A stretch of DNA of 64,000 nucleotides from Desulfitobacterium hafniense DCB-2 (GTDB lineage Bacteria > Bacillota > Desulfitobacteriia > Desulfitobacteriales > Desulfitobacteriaceae): positions 1,698,501-1,762,500 of the forward strand of contig NC_011830.1 of NCBI RefSeq assembly GCF_000021925.1, given 5' to 3'. A model generated the notes under the pieces. That model ran no database searches. It had not been told where the DNA came from and worked only from the letters and a program-made list of their open reading frames with translations. Position numbers and translations under genes: made by a program. Shown one piece after another: positions 50,603 through 59,201 of the stretch (position 1 is its first letter; every line of letters begins with the position of its first letter).

Positions 50603-51139
50603 ATGGCTGGTCAGAAAGCATTTCTTTACAATCAGAATTATTGCGTAGGATGCCATTCCTGTGAAACGGCATGTATGGTCAAGAACCAAGTGGATGTAGG
50701 TGTAAGCTGGAGGACCCTGGATAGCTTTGAGGTTGAGATCAACGGCAGAATGGTGGAGCGTTATCTTTCCCATTCCTGTATGCATTGTGCGGAACCTCAA
50801 TGTGCTTCAGTATGTCCTACCAAAGCCTATACCAAACGGGAAGATGGGCTGGTGATTCAGGACCACGATAAATGCGTGGGGTGCGGATATTGCATCTATG
50901 CTTGCCCGTATCAGGCACCGAAGATGAATCCCCATACTAAAAAGGTGGAAAAATGCACAGGCTGTTATGACTTGATTGACGCAGGGGAACAACCCATGTG
51001 TGTCCGGGGGTGTCCGGTTCAAGTCTTAAAAATAGAGGATATCGATAAGCTCGATGCTGAGGGAGCGGTTAAGGAAGCCATCGGTTTCCAGGCCTTTGCC
51101 ACCAATCCATCCATGCGTTTTGTGAAGATGAAGCAGTAG
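50603..51139 (+). CDS. Four-cluster ferredoxin subunit, module 2
   Basis: A 178-aa DmsB-type subunit with cysteine groups CVGCHSCETACM, CMHCAEPQCASVCP, CVGCGYCIYACP and CTGCYDLIDAGEQPMCVRGCP. It follows the catalytic gene by 24 bp with GAAAGGAGTCCTG before the ATG. It should carry electrons between the DmsC-like anchors and the molybdoenzyme. Confidence 0.93.
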   Translation: MAGQKAFLYNQNYCVGCHSCETACMVKNQVDVGVSWRTLDSFEVEINGRMVERYLSHSCMHCAEPQCASVCPTKAYTKREDGLVIQDHDKCVGCGYCIYACPYQAPKMNPHTKKVEKCTGCYDLIDAGEQPMCVRGCPVQVLKIEDIDKLDAEGAVKEAIGFQAFATNPSMRFVKMKQ

Positions 51140-51177
51140 AGTGCGCTTAAGATTTAGACGCGAAGGGATGGGACGTT

Positions 51178-51873
51178 TTGAGTAGTCTGGGTAATAACGA
51201 AATGCAGGAAATATTGGCTTATCGATGTGTTGTGTTCGATCTATTGCGAAGTCTGTTTATGTGGGAATGCCCGGAAGAGCTTTTCGCAGACATGATCTCC
51301 TGGTCAGAGTTGGAACGTGGTGAAGCAATGGCCCCAGACTGTGCAGAAGCTCGACTCAGAAAAGGTCTGTCACCGCTATCTGCTGAAGAGCTACAAAAGA
51401 TCTATCATGAAGCAACGATAGAGTTTACCAGACTCTTTGTGGGACCTTATCACTTGGAAGCTCCTCCTTATGAATCGGTATACCGCAACGCCAACCGGCT
51501 CATGATGCAGGATGTTACCATGAATGTCAAAAGGTTTTACAGAGAGAATGGTTATGAAAGAAGCGAGGTCTATAAGGAGCCTGATGATCAGATCGGGGTA
51601 GAGCTGGAGTTTATGTATGCCCTGAGTGAAGATGCTTTGCAGGCTTTTCGGGAGGGGAATTTCGAAAGTTTAAAGAGGATTTTATCCGCTCAGGAACAAT
51701 TCATGGATCTTCACCTGCTAAAGTGGTTACCCCAATTCTGTCAGGATATCCTGAAATCGTCTCAGAACGAATTCTGGAGAAGTATTGCTGTCTTTACTGA
51801 GAACTATATTGAAGAAGACAAGGAACAGATCCAGCGGATTCAACAGGAACTCAATTTATATTGCCAAAGCTAA
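51178..51873 (+). CDS. TorD/DmsD-family chaperone, module 2
   Basis: A 231-aa helical protein with the TorD signature EFTRLFVGPYHLEAPPYESV and, further on, DDQIGVELEFMYALSED. It has the same length as the module 1 chaperone but is clearly diverged, so each molybdoenzyme has its own. The start is TTG at 51178 after GGGATGGGACG. Its 3' end is 26 bp before the start of the first DmsC-like gene. Confidence 0.87.
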   Translation: MSSLGNNEMQEILAYRCVVFDLLRSLFMWECPEELFADMISWSELERGEAMAPDCAEARLRKGLSPLSAEELQKIYHEATIEFTRLFVGPYHLEAPPYESVYRNANRLMMQDVTMNVKRFYRENGYERSEVYKEPDDQIGVELEFMYALSEDALQAFREGNFESLKRILSAQEQFMDLHLLKWLPQFCQDILKSSQNEFWRSIAVFTENYIEEDKEQIQRIQQELNLYCQS

Positions 51874-51899
51874 GCGGCGGAATGGAGGATAAGGATCAT

Positions 51900-52778
51900 A
51901 TGTATCATTGGGGCTGGAAAATTATCATTTACTTGTTTTTAGGCGGATTAGGAGCAGGGGCTTATTTAACGTCTTTTGCAGCTCAAAAAGGCTGGTTGGG
52001 GGAAAACAGCAAACTGGGCAGAGCGGGCTACTTTTTGTCCGGACCTTGTATCGTCATCGGAAGTTTGTTGTTGTTTCTGGATCTGGGTATAGCTTTTTCT
52101 GATCCGCTCGGTGTTTTAAGAATGTTCGCCAATATTACTTCGGTTATGACCTGGGGGATTTATATATTATCGCTGTTCATTCTGGTTGGATTTCTTTCTG
52201 CTTATTATACAGGGAAGAACAGAGAAGTGCCTGCAATGCTATCTCTTCTAGGAGCAATTCTTGCATTAGGAACCGGAGCCTATACCGGGGTTTTACTGGC
52301 TGTGGTTACCTCTGTACCGTTCTGGAACACCTTGCTTCTTCCCTTCTTATTTGTTGTTTCCGCTTTATCGACAGGTCTCGCCGCTACCGCATTGTGCGCG
52401 CATTTCCTGGAAAAGAAAGGGGAGCAGGGAGGGGATCGGTCAAGTGAAGCAAAGACGAACAAGGTTCATCTGGTGTTGCTTGGCTTAGAATCGATTCTGA
52501 TCATGATGCTTCTGGCATTAGCCTTAACAGGCGCAAAAGGGGCCGGTGCTGCTGCTTCTGCACACATGCTTACCAGTGGTTCCTTAGCCCTGCCATTCTG
52601 GCTGTTGGTGGTGGCCATCGGTTTAGTTTTTCCTTTGGTCTACTATATTGTCTCAGCCAAAGAACGGCAAAGAAAGCTGGCTTCATTCTTTAATGGTCTA
52701 TCAACTGACTTTGCCGTGCTCATCGGAGGGCTGACTCTGAGGGCCACCATAGTCTTATGCGCCGTGAGGGTTTTTTAA
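51900..52778 (+). CDS. DmsC-like membrane anchor A, module 2
   Basis: A 292-aa integral membrane protein with eight hydrophobic segments. The frame is open from 51861, but alignment with the next gene product (both begin with xxWGW and share GGLGxGAYLTSFAA) and GGAGGATAAGG upstream set the start at ATG 51900. The segment VMTWGIYILSLFILVGFLSA is near residue 80. A hydrophilic loop (EKKGEQGGDRSSEAKTNK) lies in the middle. It is a tandem paralogue of the following gene. Confidence 0.87.
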   Translation: MYHWGWKIIIYLFLGGLGAGAYLTSFAAQKGWLGENSKLGRAGYFLSGPCIVIGSLLLFLDLGIAFSDPLGVLRMFANITSVMTWGIYILSLFILVGFLSAYYTGKNREVPAMLSLLGAILALGTGAYTGVLLAVVTSVPFWNTLLLPFLFVVSALSTGLAATALCAHFLEKKGEQGGDRSSEAKTNKVHLVLLGLESILIMMLLALALTGAKGAGAAASAHMLTSGSLALPFWLLVVAIGLVFPLVYYIVSAKERQRKLASFFNGLSTDFAVLIGGLTLRATIVLCAVRVF

Positions 52779-52794
52779 GATAGGAGGGAAATCA

Positions 52795-53652
52795 GTGGGA
52801 AATTGGGGCTGGCTTATTATTGGCTTCCTGTTCTTTGGCGGTCTTGGCTCGGGTGCTTATCTGACATCTTTTGCAGCGGAAAAAGGTTTGTTTGGCAAAG
52901 AGAGTAATTTGGTGCGGGCCGGTTATTTTATTTCAGGTCCTTGCCTGGCCGTGGGGCTGTTTCTTTTTTCCCTGAATCTGGGTGTCAGCATCACTGGAAT
53001 TTTAACCATGATCGGTAATCCTACGTCGGTGATGACTTGGGGGGTCTATCTCTTAATCATGTTTATGGTCCTGGCCTTTTGGAGTGCCTATCATAAACGT
53101 GAAAACAAGCAAGTTCCGGCAATGATCTCAGGAGCGGGAGCATTACTGGCAGTGGTAACAGCCATATACACCGGGGGGCAGCTTTCCGTTCTTTTTGCTC
53201 AACCCTTCTGGAACACGATCCTTGTACCGGGATTATTTGTAGTGTCGGCACTGATCATGGGATTGGCTTCTTCATCCCTGCTGGCCCGCATCATCGAAAA
53301 ACCCGTTCAGCAAGGGGGGGCTGCGGTAACCAGGATAAACATCAGCCTCCTCTTGGTGGAATGGGTGCTCTTAGCGGCTTTGCTTCTGCTCTCTTTTTCA
53401 GGGGCTAAAGGTCCGGTTGCTGCTGATTCTGCCCAAATAGTTGTCACCGGAAGACTAGCCGCCTATTTTTGGATTTTGTTAATTGCTGTCGGATTGGTTT
53501 TGCCGCTTTTCAACAACGTCTATCCCAAGAAAAAGCAAAACGAAAAGAGTGGCAAGATCTTCGGTTTGTTAAGCGAGGTGGCCACACTGATCGGAGGGGC
53601 AACCCTGCGGGCCGTTATCGTATTGTCGGCATTGCCTATCTGGAGTATATAA
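52795..53652 (+). CDS. DmsC-like membrane anchor B, module 2
   Basis: A 285-aa integral membrane protein, clearly homologous along its whole length to anchor A (shared SGPC, TSVMTWGxY, FWNT and GGxTLRAxIVL motifs). It starts at GTG 52795 after TAGGAGGG, 16 bp after anchor A. Two tandem anchors could form a heterodimeric quinone site or serve alternative complexes. Most dms operons have only one. Confidence 0.87.
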   Translation: MGNWGWLIIGFLFFGGLGSGAYLTSFAAEKGLFGKESNLVRAGYFISGPCLAVGLFLFSLNLGVSITGILTMIGNPTSVMTWGVYLLIMFMVLAFWSAYHKRENKQVPAMISGAGALLAVVTAIYTGGQLSVLFAQPFWNTILVPGLFVVSALIMGLASSSLLARIIEKPVQQGGAAVTRINISLLLVEWVLLAALLLLSFSGAKGPVAADSAQIVVTGRLAAYFWILLIAVGLVLPLFNNVYPKKKQNEKSGKIFGLLSEVATLIGGATLRAVIVLSALPIWSI

Positions 53653-53667
53653 TCGACCCGACCGGGA

Positions 53668-54897
53668 GTGACTGCTAAGGGTATGAAAATAGAGATGAAA
53701 AAAGCGCTTATCATGACTTTATCTTTAATATTGGCTGTTTTTATAGGCTTAAGCTGGGTCAAGCCAGGAGAGGCTGTGCTGTTGCAAGCTGAAGAGGTCC
53801 TGCCTGAGGCGCAGTCTTTCCTGAAGATTGCGTCTGCCCCCCTTACTTTAAAGGGGATAAGTCAGGGCCCCCATGGTGAAGAAGAGGTCAAAGGCTATGT
53901 TGTCATCGCAAAGGGGAGTTCCTATGGCGGACCCATGGTCATCGCCACAGGAATTGACCCCCATGGGGTTATTGTTGGCACAGCTATTATTGAACACAAG
54001 GATACACCTTCATATATTAGAGTTATTAAGAAATATGATTTTCTCAAGCAGTTCGAAGCTAGAAAAATAACCGATCCCCTATCGATCAAACAGGACATCA
54101 ATGCCATATCGGGAGCAACGTATAGCTCCCGAGGCATTGCCGAAGCGATTTCGATCGGCAGTCATGAGGTGGCCAGAAATCAATTGGGGCTGGACGTAGA
54201 AGATGAAGAAGCGGCATGGGTTTTTGGAGTGAGAGAAGGTTCTGTTATGGCCTTGGTTATCCTGATGCTTGTGGGGATAGCGCTGAAAAGTGATAGAATC
54301 CGCTGGCTAACCATGGCAGGAAGTCTGGTGTTGATTGGTTTCCAATACAACACACCTATCTCACTTTCAAATCTGGCCTCCTTGTTAATGGGGTATCTTC
54401 CTTCAATTCAGCAGAACCTGGTTTGGTATATATTTTTAATGGTTATTCCGATATTAACTTTTCTGATTGGTAAGAACCTATACTGCTTCTGGCTTTGTCC
54501 CTTTGGAGCCCTGCAAGAGTTATTGGCCAAAGTATTTGTAGGCAAAGAGGTTATTTGCTGCAGCCGGGGGGTAGAAGAAAAGGCTACCCTGGTCAGGTAT
54601 GCTTTGGTATATATTGCCTTATTGGGCGCTGTAATCTATCAGTCGCCGGGAGTGGCCGGTTATGAACCGTTTGCCACCCTATTCGGAATGCAGGGAAATA
54701 TCACCGAGTGGCTGGTGTTAGTGGTTGTCTTATTTTCCTCATTATTGATGCGGAGATTCTGGTGCCGCTTTTTTTGTCCGGGAATGATTGTCAATAGAAT
54801 TATTTTGAGATTAAGGCATCATTTGATTGATTTTAAGAGGAAATTGGGAGCAAAATCAAACCAAGGGTGTTCAGCACAAAATTCAGTGGATCAATGA
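53668..54897 (+). CDS. FMN-binding and NapH-like fusion (NosR-type) electron-transfer protein
   Basis: A 409-aa membrane protein. A signal/TM segment at about 12-29 is followed by an extracytoplasmic FMN-binding domain (40-165). That domain has the covalent-flavinylation motif SGATYSS at 148-154, of the type seen in RnfG/NqrC/NosR. Four to five TM segments follow, with two CxxxCP motifs, CFWLCPFGA and CRFFCPG, as in NosR/NapH. The usual C-terminal 2x[4Fe-4S] ferredoxin domain of NosR is absent. It probably carries electrons between the quinone pool and an exported partner of module 2. The start is uncertain (GTG 53668, ATG 53683 or ATG 53695). Confidence 0.82.
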   Translation: MTAKGMKIEMKKALIMTLSLILAVFIGLSWVKPGEAVLLQAEEVLPEAQSFLKIASAPLTLKGISQGPHGEEEVKGYVVIAKGSSYGGPMVIATGIDPHGVIVGTAIIEHKDTPSYIRVIKKYDFLKQFEARKITDPLSIKQDINAISGATYSSRGIAEAISIGSHEVARNQLGLDVEDEEAAWVFGVREGSVMALVILMLVGIALKSDRIRWLTMAGSLVLIGFQYNTPISLSNLASLLMGYLPSIQQNLVWYIFLMVIPILTFLIGKNLYCFWLCPFGALQELLAKVFVGKEVICCSRGVEEKATLVRYALVYIALLGAVIYQSPGVAGYEPFATLFGMQGNITEWLVLVVVLFSSLLMRRFWCRFFCPGMIVNRIILRLRHHLIDFKRKLGAKSNQGCSAQNSVDQ

Positions 54898-54906
54898 GGT
54901 GCGACG

Positions 54907-55005
54907 ATGAATTCCAGCGAAAATAAACAGGATAAGCTATTTCTACTCCTCATTGGTTCAACTGTTTTGTTGATTAGTATCAACTTTTTGTCCCGCTTTA
55001 TTTAA
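54907..55005 (+). CDS. 32-aa single-pass membrane peptide
   Basis: A small ORF from ATG 54907 to TAA 55003-55005, preceded by TGAGGTGCGACG. Nine charged or polar N-terminal residues (MNSSENKQDK) are followed by one hydrophobic helix LFLLLIGSTVLLISINFL and SRFI. It begins 9 bp after the NosR-type gene. Its form is that of small respiratory accessory subunits (for instance NapE- or CydX-like), but no sequence match is claimed. Confidence 0.55.
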   Translation: MNSSENKQDKLFLLLIGSTVLLISINFLSRFI

Positions 55006-55095
55006 GGAAGAGATAGGGAGGTGATGAGAAAAAAGACCTTAGTAAGATCGGTTCGGATACATTATGTAATTAAGAAATGGAGAGGAGCAATTATT

Positions 55096-55299
55096 ATGCC
55101 CTATGTAAACATCAGAATCACGAATGAAAACGTCACTCCGGAAAAGAAAGCATTGCTTATCAAGGGAGCTACCCAATTGCTTGTGGATGTGTTGGGCAAA
55201 AATCCTAATACAACGGTTGTGGTAATCGATGAGGTCAATACTGATAATTGGGGTATTGGCGGGGAAACTATTACAGCTCGCAGAAAAGACGGCCGCTGA
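55096..55299 (+). CDS. 4-oxalocrotonate tautomerase family protein
   Basis: A 67-aa protein starting Met-Pro, so that Pro1 becomes the catalytic base after Met removal. The pattern PYVNIRITNENVTPEKKALL and VVIDEVNTDNWGIGGETI matches the 4-OT subfamily (about 62-70 aa, hexameric). The frame is open from 55021, but GAGAGGAGC and the required N-terminal Pro fix the start at 55096. It follows module 2 by 90 bp. Confidence 0.9.
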   Translation: MPYVNIRITNENVTPEKKALLIKGATQLLVDVLGKNPNTTVVVIDEVNTDNWGIGGETITARRKDGR

Positions 55300-55358
55300 C
55301 ATTTGAAAGGAATCCGGGTTTTATTGAATAAATAGAACCCGGATTATTGTGAATCAGC

Positions 55359-56180
55359 ATGGAAAAATTATTATTTGGTATTTCCGGTTTGCCCCTGGGT
55401 GATGGGACGAAACGGTTTAATTATGCAACCGGCATACATTATTTAAAGTCTATAGGGCTGGATGCCATGGAACTGCTGTTTGTCCACAGTGTCAATGTGA
55501 CGGATAACAACAAGGGGGCTATCCTGGAGGCAAAGCAAAAGGAAGGCTTTTATCTCTCAGCCCACGCATCTCATTATATCAACCTAAATTCCAATGATAT
55601 TGCTAAACAAAATCAATCAATCACCAGAATAATTGATGCGGCAAAAGGGTTAGCAAAGGTTGGAGGAAGGAGCTTGGTATTCCATCCGGGATTCTACATG
55701 AGTGACGCCAAGGAAGCTGCTTACGCTACAATTAAAAGCAATTTGATGAGGCTTTCGAGTTGTGGCATAGATTACAGGCTTGAGACAACCGGAAAAGGGT
55801 CTCAGTTCGGAACACTGGAAGAGCTGGTTGCTCTTTGTCAAGAGGTGCCCTTATGTAAGCTTTGCCTTGATTTTGCTCATATTCACGCGAGATCAAACGG
55901 CGGCCTTAAGAATTATGATGATTTTGCCGGTGTTCTTAAGTACGTCCTTGATCATTTAGGCAGAACGGCCCTGGAGGATTTACACATCCATATGGGTGGA
56001 ATAAGATACACAGTGAAAGGGGAAAGAAGTCATGCTCCATTACTGGAAAGTGACTTTAATTATCAGGAATGTCTAAGGGCTATAAAAGATTATGATGTCC
56101 GGGGATGCATCATAGCTGAAGGGCCTCTTTTAGAAAGAGATGCTTTGCTTTTAAAAGAAACCTATGAAAAGCTGCAATAG
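55359..56180 (+). CDS. Endonuclease IV-like (AP endonuclease 2 family) TIM-barrel protein
   Basis: A 273-aa protein with the Nfo fold. Metal-binding type motifs appear in order: LSAHASHYIN, LVFHPGFY, YRLETTGKGSQFGTLEEL, CLDFAHIHAR, LHIHMGGI and a terminal CIIAEGPLLERDA. These correspond to the zinc sites of endonuclease IV. It is therefore a candidate deoxyribonuclease IV for abasic-site repair, though archaeal-type paralogues act as sugar isomerases. No clear ribosome site precedes ATG 55359. It stands alone after the tautomerase gene. Confidence 0.8.
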   Translation: MEKLLFGISGLPLGDGTKRFNYATGIHYLKSIGLDAMELLFVHSVNVTDNNKGAILEAKQKEGFYLSAHASHYINLNSNDIAKQNQSITRIIDAAKGLAKVGGRSLVFHPGFYMSDAKEAAYATIKSNLMRLSSCGIDYRLETTGKGSQFGTLEELVALCQEVPLCKLCLDFAHIHARSNGGLKNYDDFAGVLKYVLDHLGRTALEDLHIHMGGIRYTVKGERSHAPLLESDFNYQECLRAIKDYDVRGCIIAEGPLLERDALLLKETYEKLQ

Positions 56181-56391
56181 GCTGGAAATAATTCTATCTA
56201 TGATAGGGCTTCTTGGAACTTGCGGAGAAGATAAAAAAGTGATAAATTTTTAAGTAGCAGTAGCCATATTTAATGCTTTTATTGAATATAAAAGTTACAC
56301 AGGAAACAGCAAAATAAAAAAAGAATGATTAATAAAATAAATTTATCGCAAAAATATTCTTTGTTTTAAAGAATATCTGACCATTAAGGTA

Positions 56392-56880
56392 TTGAAGGAC
56401 GTTAACAATAGAGAATTGAACAAGGTGATGTTGAATACTATGATATCCGTTGATAAATATACCCGTGGATCTTTTGACTATAAGGCCAATAAGTCGGCAC
56501 TCCTGATCACCCGGCAGCTAGCCAGGAATTTTAAAGATCAAGATATTGTGATCAGTACGGAACAGTGGAAGATTCTTCTTTACCTGTATCGTGAGGATGG
56601 CCAGACCCAGTGCAGCCTATCTGAGGCCACTGGAAAAGATGAGCCCAGCATTTCGCGGATCATTAATACGATGGAAAAAAACAATCTGGTGCTCCGAACC
56701 CCTCATCCCAACGATCGCCGTACTAATCTAATTCATCTGACAGAAAGCGGCAGAAATATGAAGGAAATGCTTATGTTTTTGGGCCAAAAAACAAATGAAG
56801 AAGTGACACGGGGCATTACCCGGGAAGAAATTGAAACCTGTATTAACGTTCTCGATAAGATTATTGGCAACCTTTCCTGA
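56392..56880 (+). CDS. MarR family transcriptional regulator
   Basis: A 162-aa winged-helix regulator. The core LYLYREDGQTQCSLSEATGK, the recognition helix EPSISRIINTMEKNNLV and the wing HPNDRRTNLIHLTESG are typical. The start is TTG at 56392 near AAGGT; internal ATGs at 56428 and later are possible. No divergent or downstream target is obvious. The 210 bp upstream are AT-rich and hold no gene. Confidence 0.87.
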   Translation: MKDVNNRELNKVMLNTMISVDKYTRGSFDYKANKSALLITRQLARNFKDQDIVISTEQWKILLYLYREDGQTQCSLSEATGKDEPSISRIINTMEKNNLVLRTPHPNDRRTNLIHLTESGRNMKEMLMFLGQKTNEEVTRGITREEIETCINVLDKIIGNLS

Positions 56881-57262
56881 TAGCAGGGGGTATTCCAATC
56901 GGGTCATTTTGAGAGTAAAGAAAAGGCGTTTGAGTTCATGAGATGATTCAAGGCAGTAAGGCTAGTAACAATAAGATTGATTTATAAGATATTGTCTATC
57001 CAGGAGAGCTTACAATCAGTAGGTTCTTTTTTATTATTGCGCGCATGTATCGGACTTAACCCCATTGGCCACCGTTGTTGAAATGCAATTCCGGTATTGA
57101 TAAACAATATAACTAAACTTTCCTCAGTTTAAGCTATTAAAAAGATATATAGACACCCTCCTTTATGGTAAAATATTCATAATCAGATGCAAAGCGACCT
57201 TGGTAAACTGCCCGAATCATGGGACGTTTTGATTTGAAATAAACGTTATCAAGGGAGAGGCA
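56881..57262. other. Intergenic region without a supported gene
   Basis: 382 bp separate marR from the lipoprotein gene. A short inverted repeat TAAACT/AGTTTA is at 57114-57131, and an AT-rich stretch around 57165-57180 could contain the -10 of the lipoprotein gene. Nothing else is seen. Confidence 0.4.
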
Positions 57263-58546
57263 ATGGGTATGACTGCGGTAAAAAAATGGAATAGCATTAA
57301 AAATAAGAAAAGCAAAGTGTGGTGTGGGTGTGCGTCCTTGCTGATCGTCATGCTTCTGTCCGCCTGCACAAACCCGGCTCTGTCCGGTGATCAGACGGAC
57401 AACACTCCTCCACCTTCCGAACCGCCTGGTGTTTCAGCACCGGCACAGGATACCCCTGTGTCTAACGGGACAGAACACGAGGCAACGCAGCCGACAGCCC
57501 CTGCTGTACAGAAATACTACAACTACTTTGTGGATCACCACACCCTGGTGGATAACAGAGTATTTACCATCAATGAAAATACGCTGCAGGACGATGTGAT
57601 CTACTTTGCCTTCATGAATACGGAGCCGGCGGAGGGAACGTCGGCTAATATCCGCACGCAGAAGCAGGTCGATGATGTCCTGATGAAGTATTTCGGGATC
57701 AAGCCGAAAAGATACAGCACAGGGATCTCCAGTATGACGGCCAGCGGAGATGTTCAGATGGGCAGTGTGATTGAGGATGTGATCCGGGTGCACCGGCTGC
57801 TTTTAAAGCAGCTTACCGATAACGGCAACGGCAGTTACAGTGCGGTTTTTAAACTGTATCAAATCCAGACGGATCGCGTGCTGCCCGACTTAGATCGCAG
57901 GATTCTTGAGGGGGATCCGGGAATGGAGGTCTACCATACGCAGGATGTGAAGGCGACTTTCACCGAAATCCCGGAGGGAGAGTCGTATTATTTAAAGTTC
58001 AGCGAATTTACCCTGATACCCCGTGAAGGACCATTTGCCTCACCGCCCCAGGAGACGGACTACTTAAAAAAGGTAAGCCGCGATGAACTAAAATCCTTTC
58101 ACGGGCTTGCCATCGGCATGACCCTGGATGAGGCGAAAAAGCTGCTTAAGCTGCCCGAAGGGGCCTATGAGTATCGTGAAGACAGCTATGCTGATTATAC
58201 CCTGGTCAATGCCGACGGCTGGAGCTATACCTTCCGCACTCTCCCCAAGGAAAAGAGCGATGACAAAAACCAATATCTTATGGCGATCAACATCCGCGAC
58301 TATCTCGATGTGATTTTCCGTGACATCAAGCTGGGGGACGCTTATGAAGACGTGATCAAAAAATTCCCTTCAGGCCAGGAAGAAGGCCAGCTACCTGGCT
58401 CGCCGGACAGCTATTTTACCCGCGACTACCGATTTGCCTCCACCCTGCATAATGTGGATATTTTTACCGGCGATGTACACATCGCCATGCTGTTCGGGCG
58501 GTATGACACACTGGCGTGGGCGGATATCTACTCCACCGATTACTGA
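57263..58546 (+). CDS. Hypothetical lipoprotein, 427 aa
   Basis: An exported protein with a type II signal peptide: positive N-terminus, hydrophobic segment and lipobox LLSAC at residues 31-35. A Pro/Thr-rich linker (about 36-80) follows, then two regions without recognised domain. The second half contains GLAIGMTLDEAKKLLKLPEG and IKLGDAYEDVIKKFPSGQEE, two related segments that look like a repeated small domain (G-x-x-x-x-D/E-A/V-x-K-x-F/L). The anchor is the outer face of the cytoplasmic membrane. GGGAGAGGCA precedes the ATG. Function is unknown. Confidence 0.7.
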   Translation: MGMTAVKKWNSIKNKKSKVWCGCASLLIVMLLSACTNPALSGDQTDNTPPPSEPPGVSAPAQDTPVSNGTEHEATQPTAPAVQKYYNYFVDHHTLVDNRVFTINENTLQDDVIYFAFMNTEPAEGTSANIRTQKQVDDVLMKYFGIKPKRYSTGISSMTASGDVQMGSVIEDVIRVHRLLLKQLTDNGNGSYSAVFKLYQIQTDRVLPDLDRRILEGDPGMEVYHTQDVKATFTEIPEGESYYLKFSEFTLIPREGPFASPPQETDYLKKVSRDELKSFHGLAIGMTLDEAKKLLKLPEGAYEYREDSYADYTLVNADGWSYTFRTLPKEKSDDKNQYLMAINIRDYLDVIFRDIKLGDAYEDVIKKFPSGQEEGQLPGSPDSYFTRDYRFASTLHNVDIFTGDVHIAMLFGRYDTLAWADIYSTDY

Positions 58547-58623
58547 AGCGGTTTGCCTGGGAAAACGAGGTCATGGTATGAAGCAAACGCGATACAATAC
58601 GGGTAAAAAATGGAGGGCCCTGC

Positions 58624-59088
58624 ATGAAGAGAATATTAAACATTGATAACATGCCCAGGGAGCATATCGATGATCCGGATTTTCAATCAAAAATGCAAAC
58701 CTTATTAATAGGTAACGCTTTGGGATGTGAAAAAATCTATGTCAACATAGATTATGTAAAACCAGGCGGCAAGAGCGTAAAATACCATTCCCATTCGAAG
58801 CAAGAGGAGTTTTTTCTCATCATGCAGGGGAGTGGTCTATTGAGGATGAATGGTGAAGAGGTATCCATTAAAACGGGTGATGTCATTTCCAAACCTGCCG
58901 GTCAGGAGATCGCCCATCAATTCATTAACAATGGTTCGGAGATCCTGCAGATACTTGATGCAGGTACTCGTGAAAAGGATGATATTGCGACATATCCTGA
59001 TGAAAACGTAGTCTTTATAAGGAACAAAGGTTTGGTTTTTGATATTAAAGATTGTATGAAAGGCTGGACCTCCGATCCGAATTCATAA
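58624..59088 (+). CDS. Cupin-domain protein, 154 aa
   Basis: A single-cupin protein. Motif 1 is YHSHSKQEEFFLIMQGSG with two His and a Glu, and motif 2 is PAGQEIAHQFINNGSE. The C-terminal 45 residues (ILQILDAGTREKDDIATYPD, RNKGLVFDIKDC) are found again as an isolated remnant at 38852-38998. GGAGGGCCCTGC precedes the ATG. The substrate is unknown; it may be a metal-dependent isomerase or sugar-binding type cupin. Confidence 0.82.
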   Translation: MKRILNIDNMPREHIDDPDFQSKMQTLLIGNALGCEKIYVNIDYVKPGGKSVKYHSHSKQEEFFLIMQGSGLLRMNGEEVSIKTGDVISKPAGQEIAHQFINNGSEILQILDAGTREKDDIATYPDENVVFIRNKGLVFDIKDCMKGWTSDPNS

Positions 59089-59201
59089 TACTGAAAGGCT
59101 CATCTTCCTTAGCGCTATATAACAGATTCTTTTTTAATATGAGTAAATGCTCAAAACGAAACGGTTTTCAAGCAGCAGATAAAAGTGTGGGATAGTGTTT
59201 G

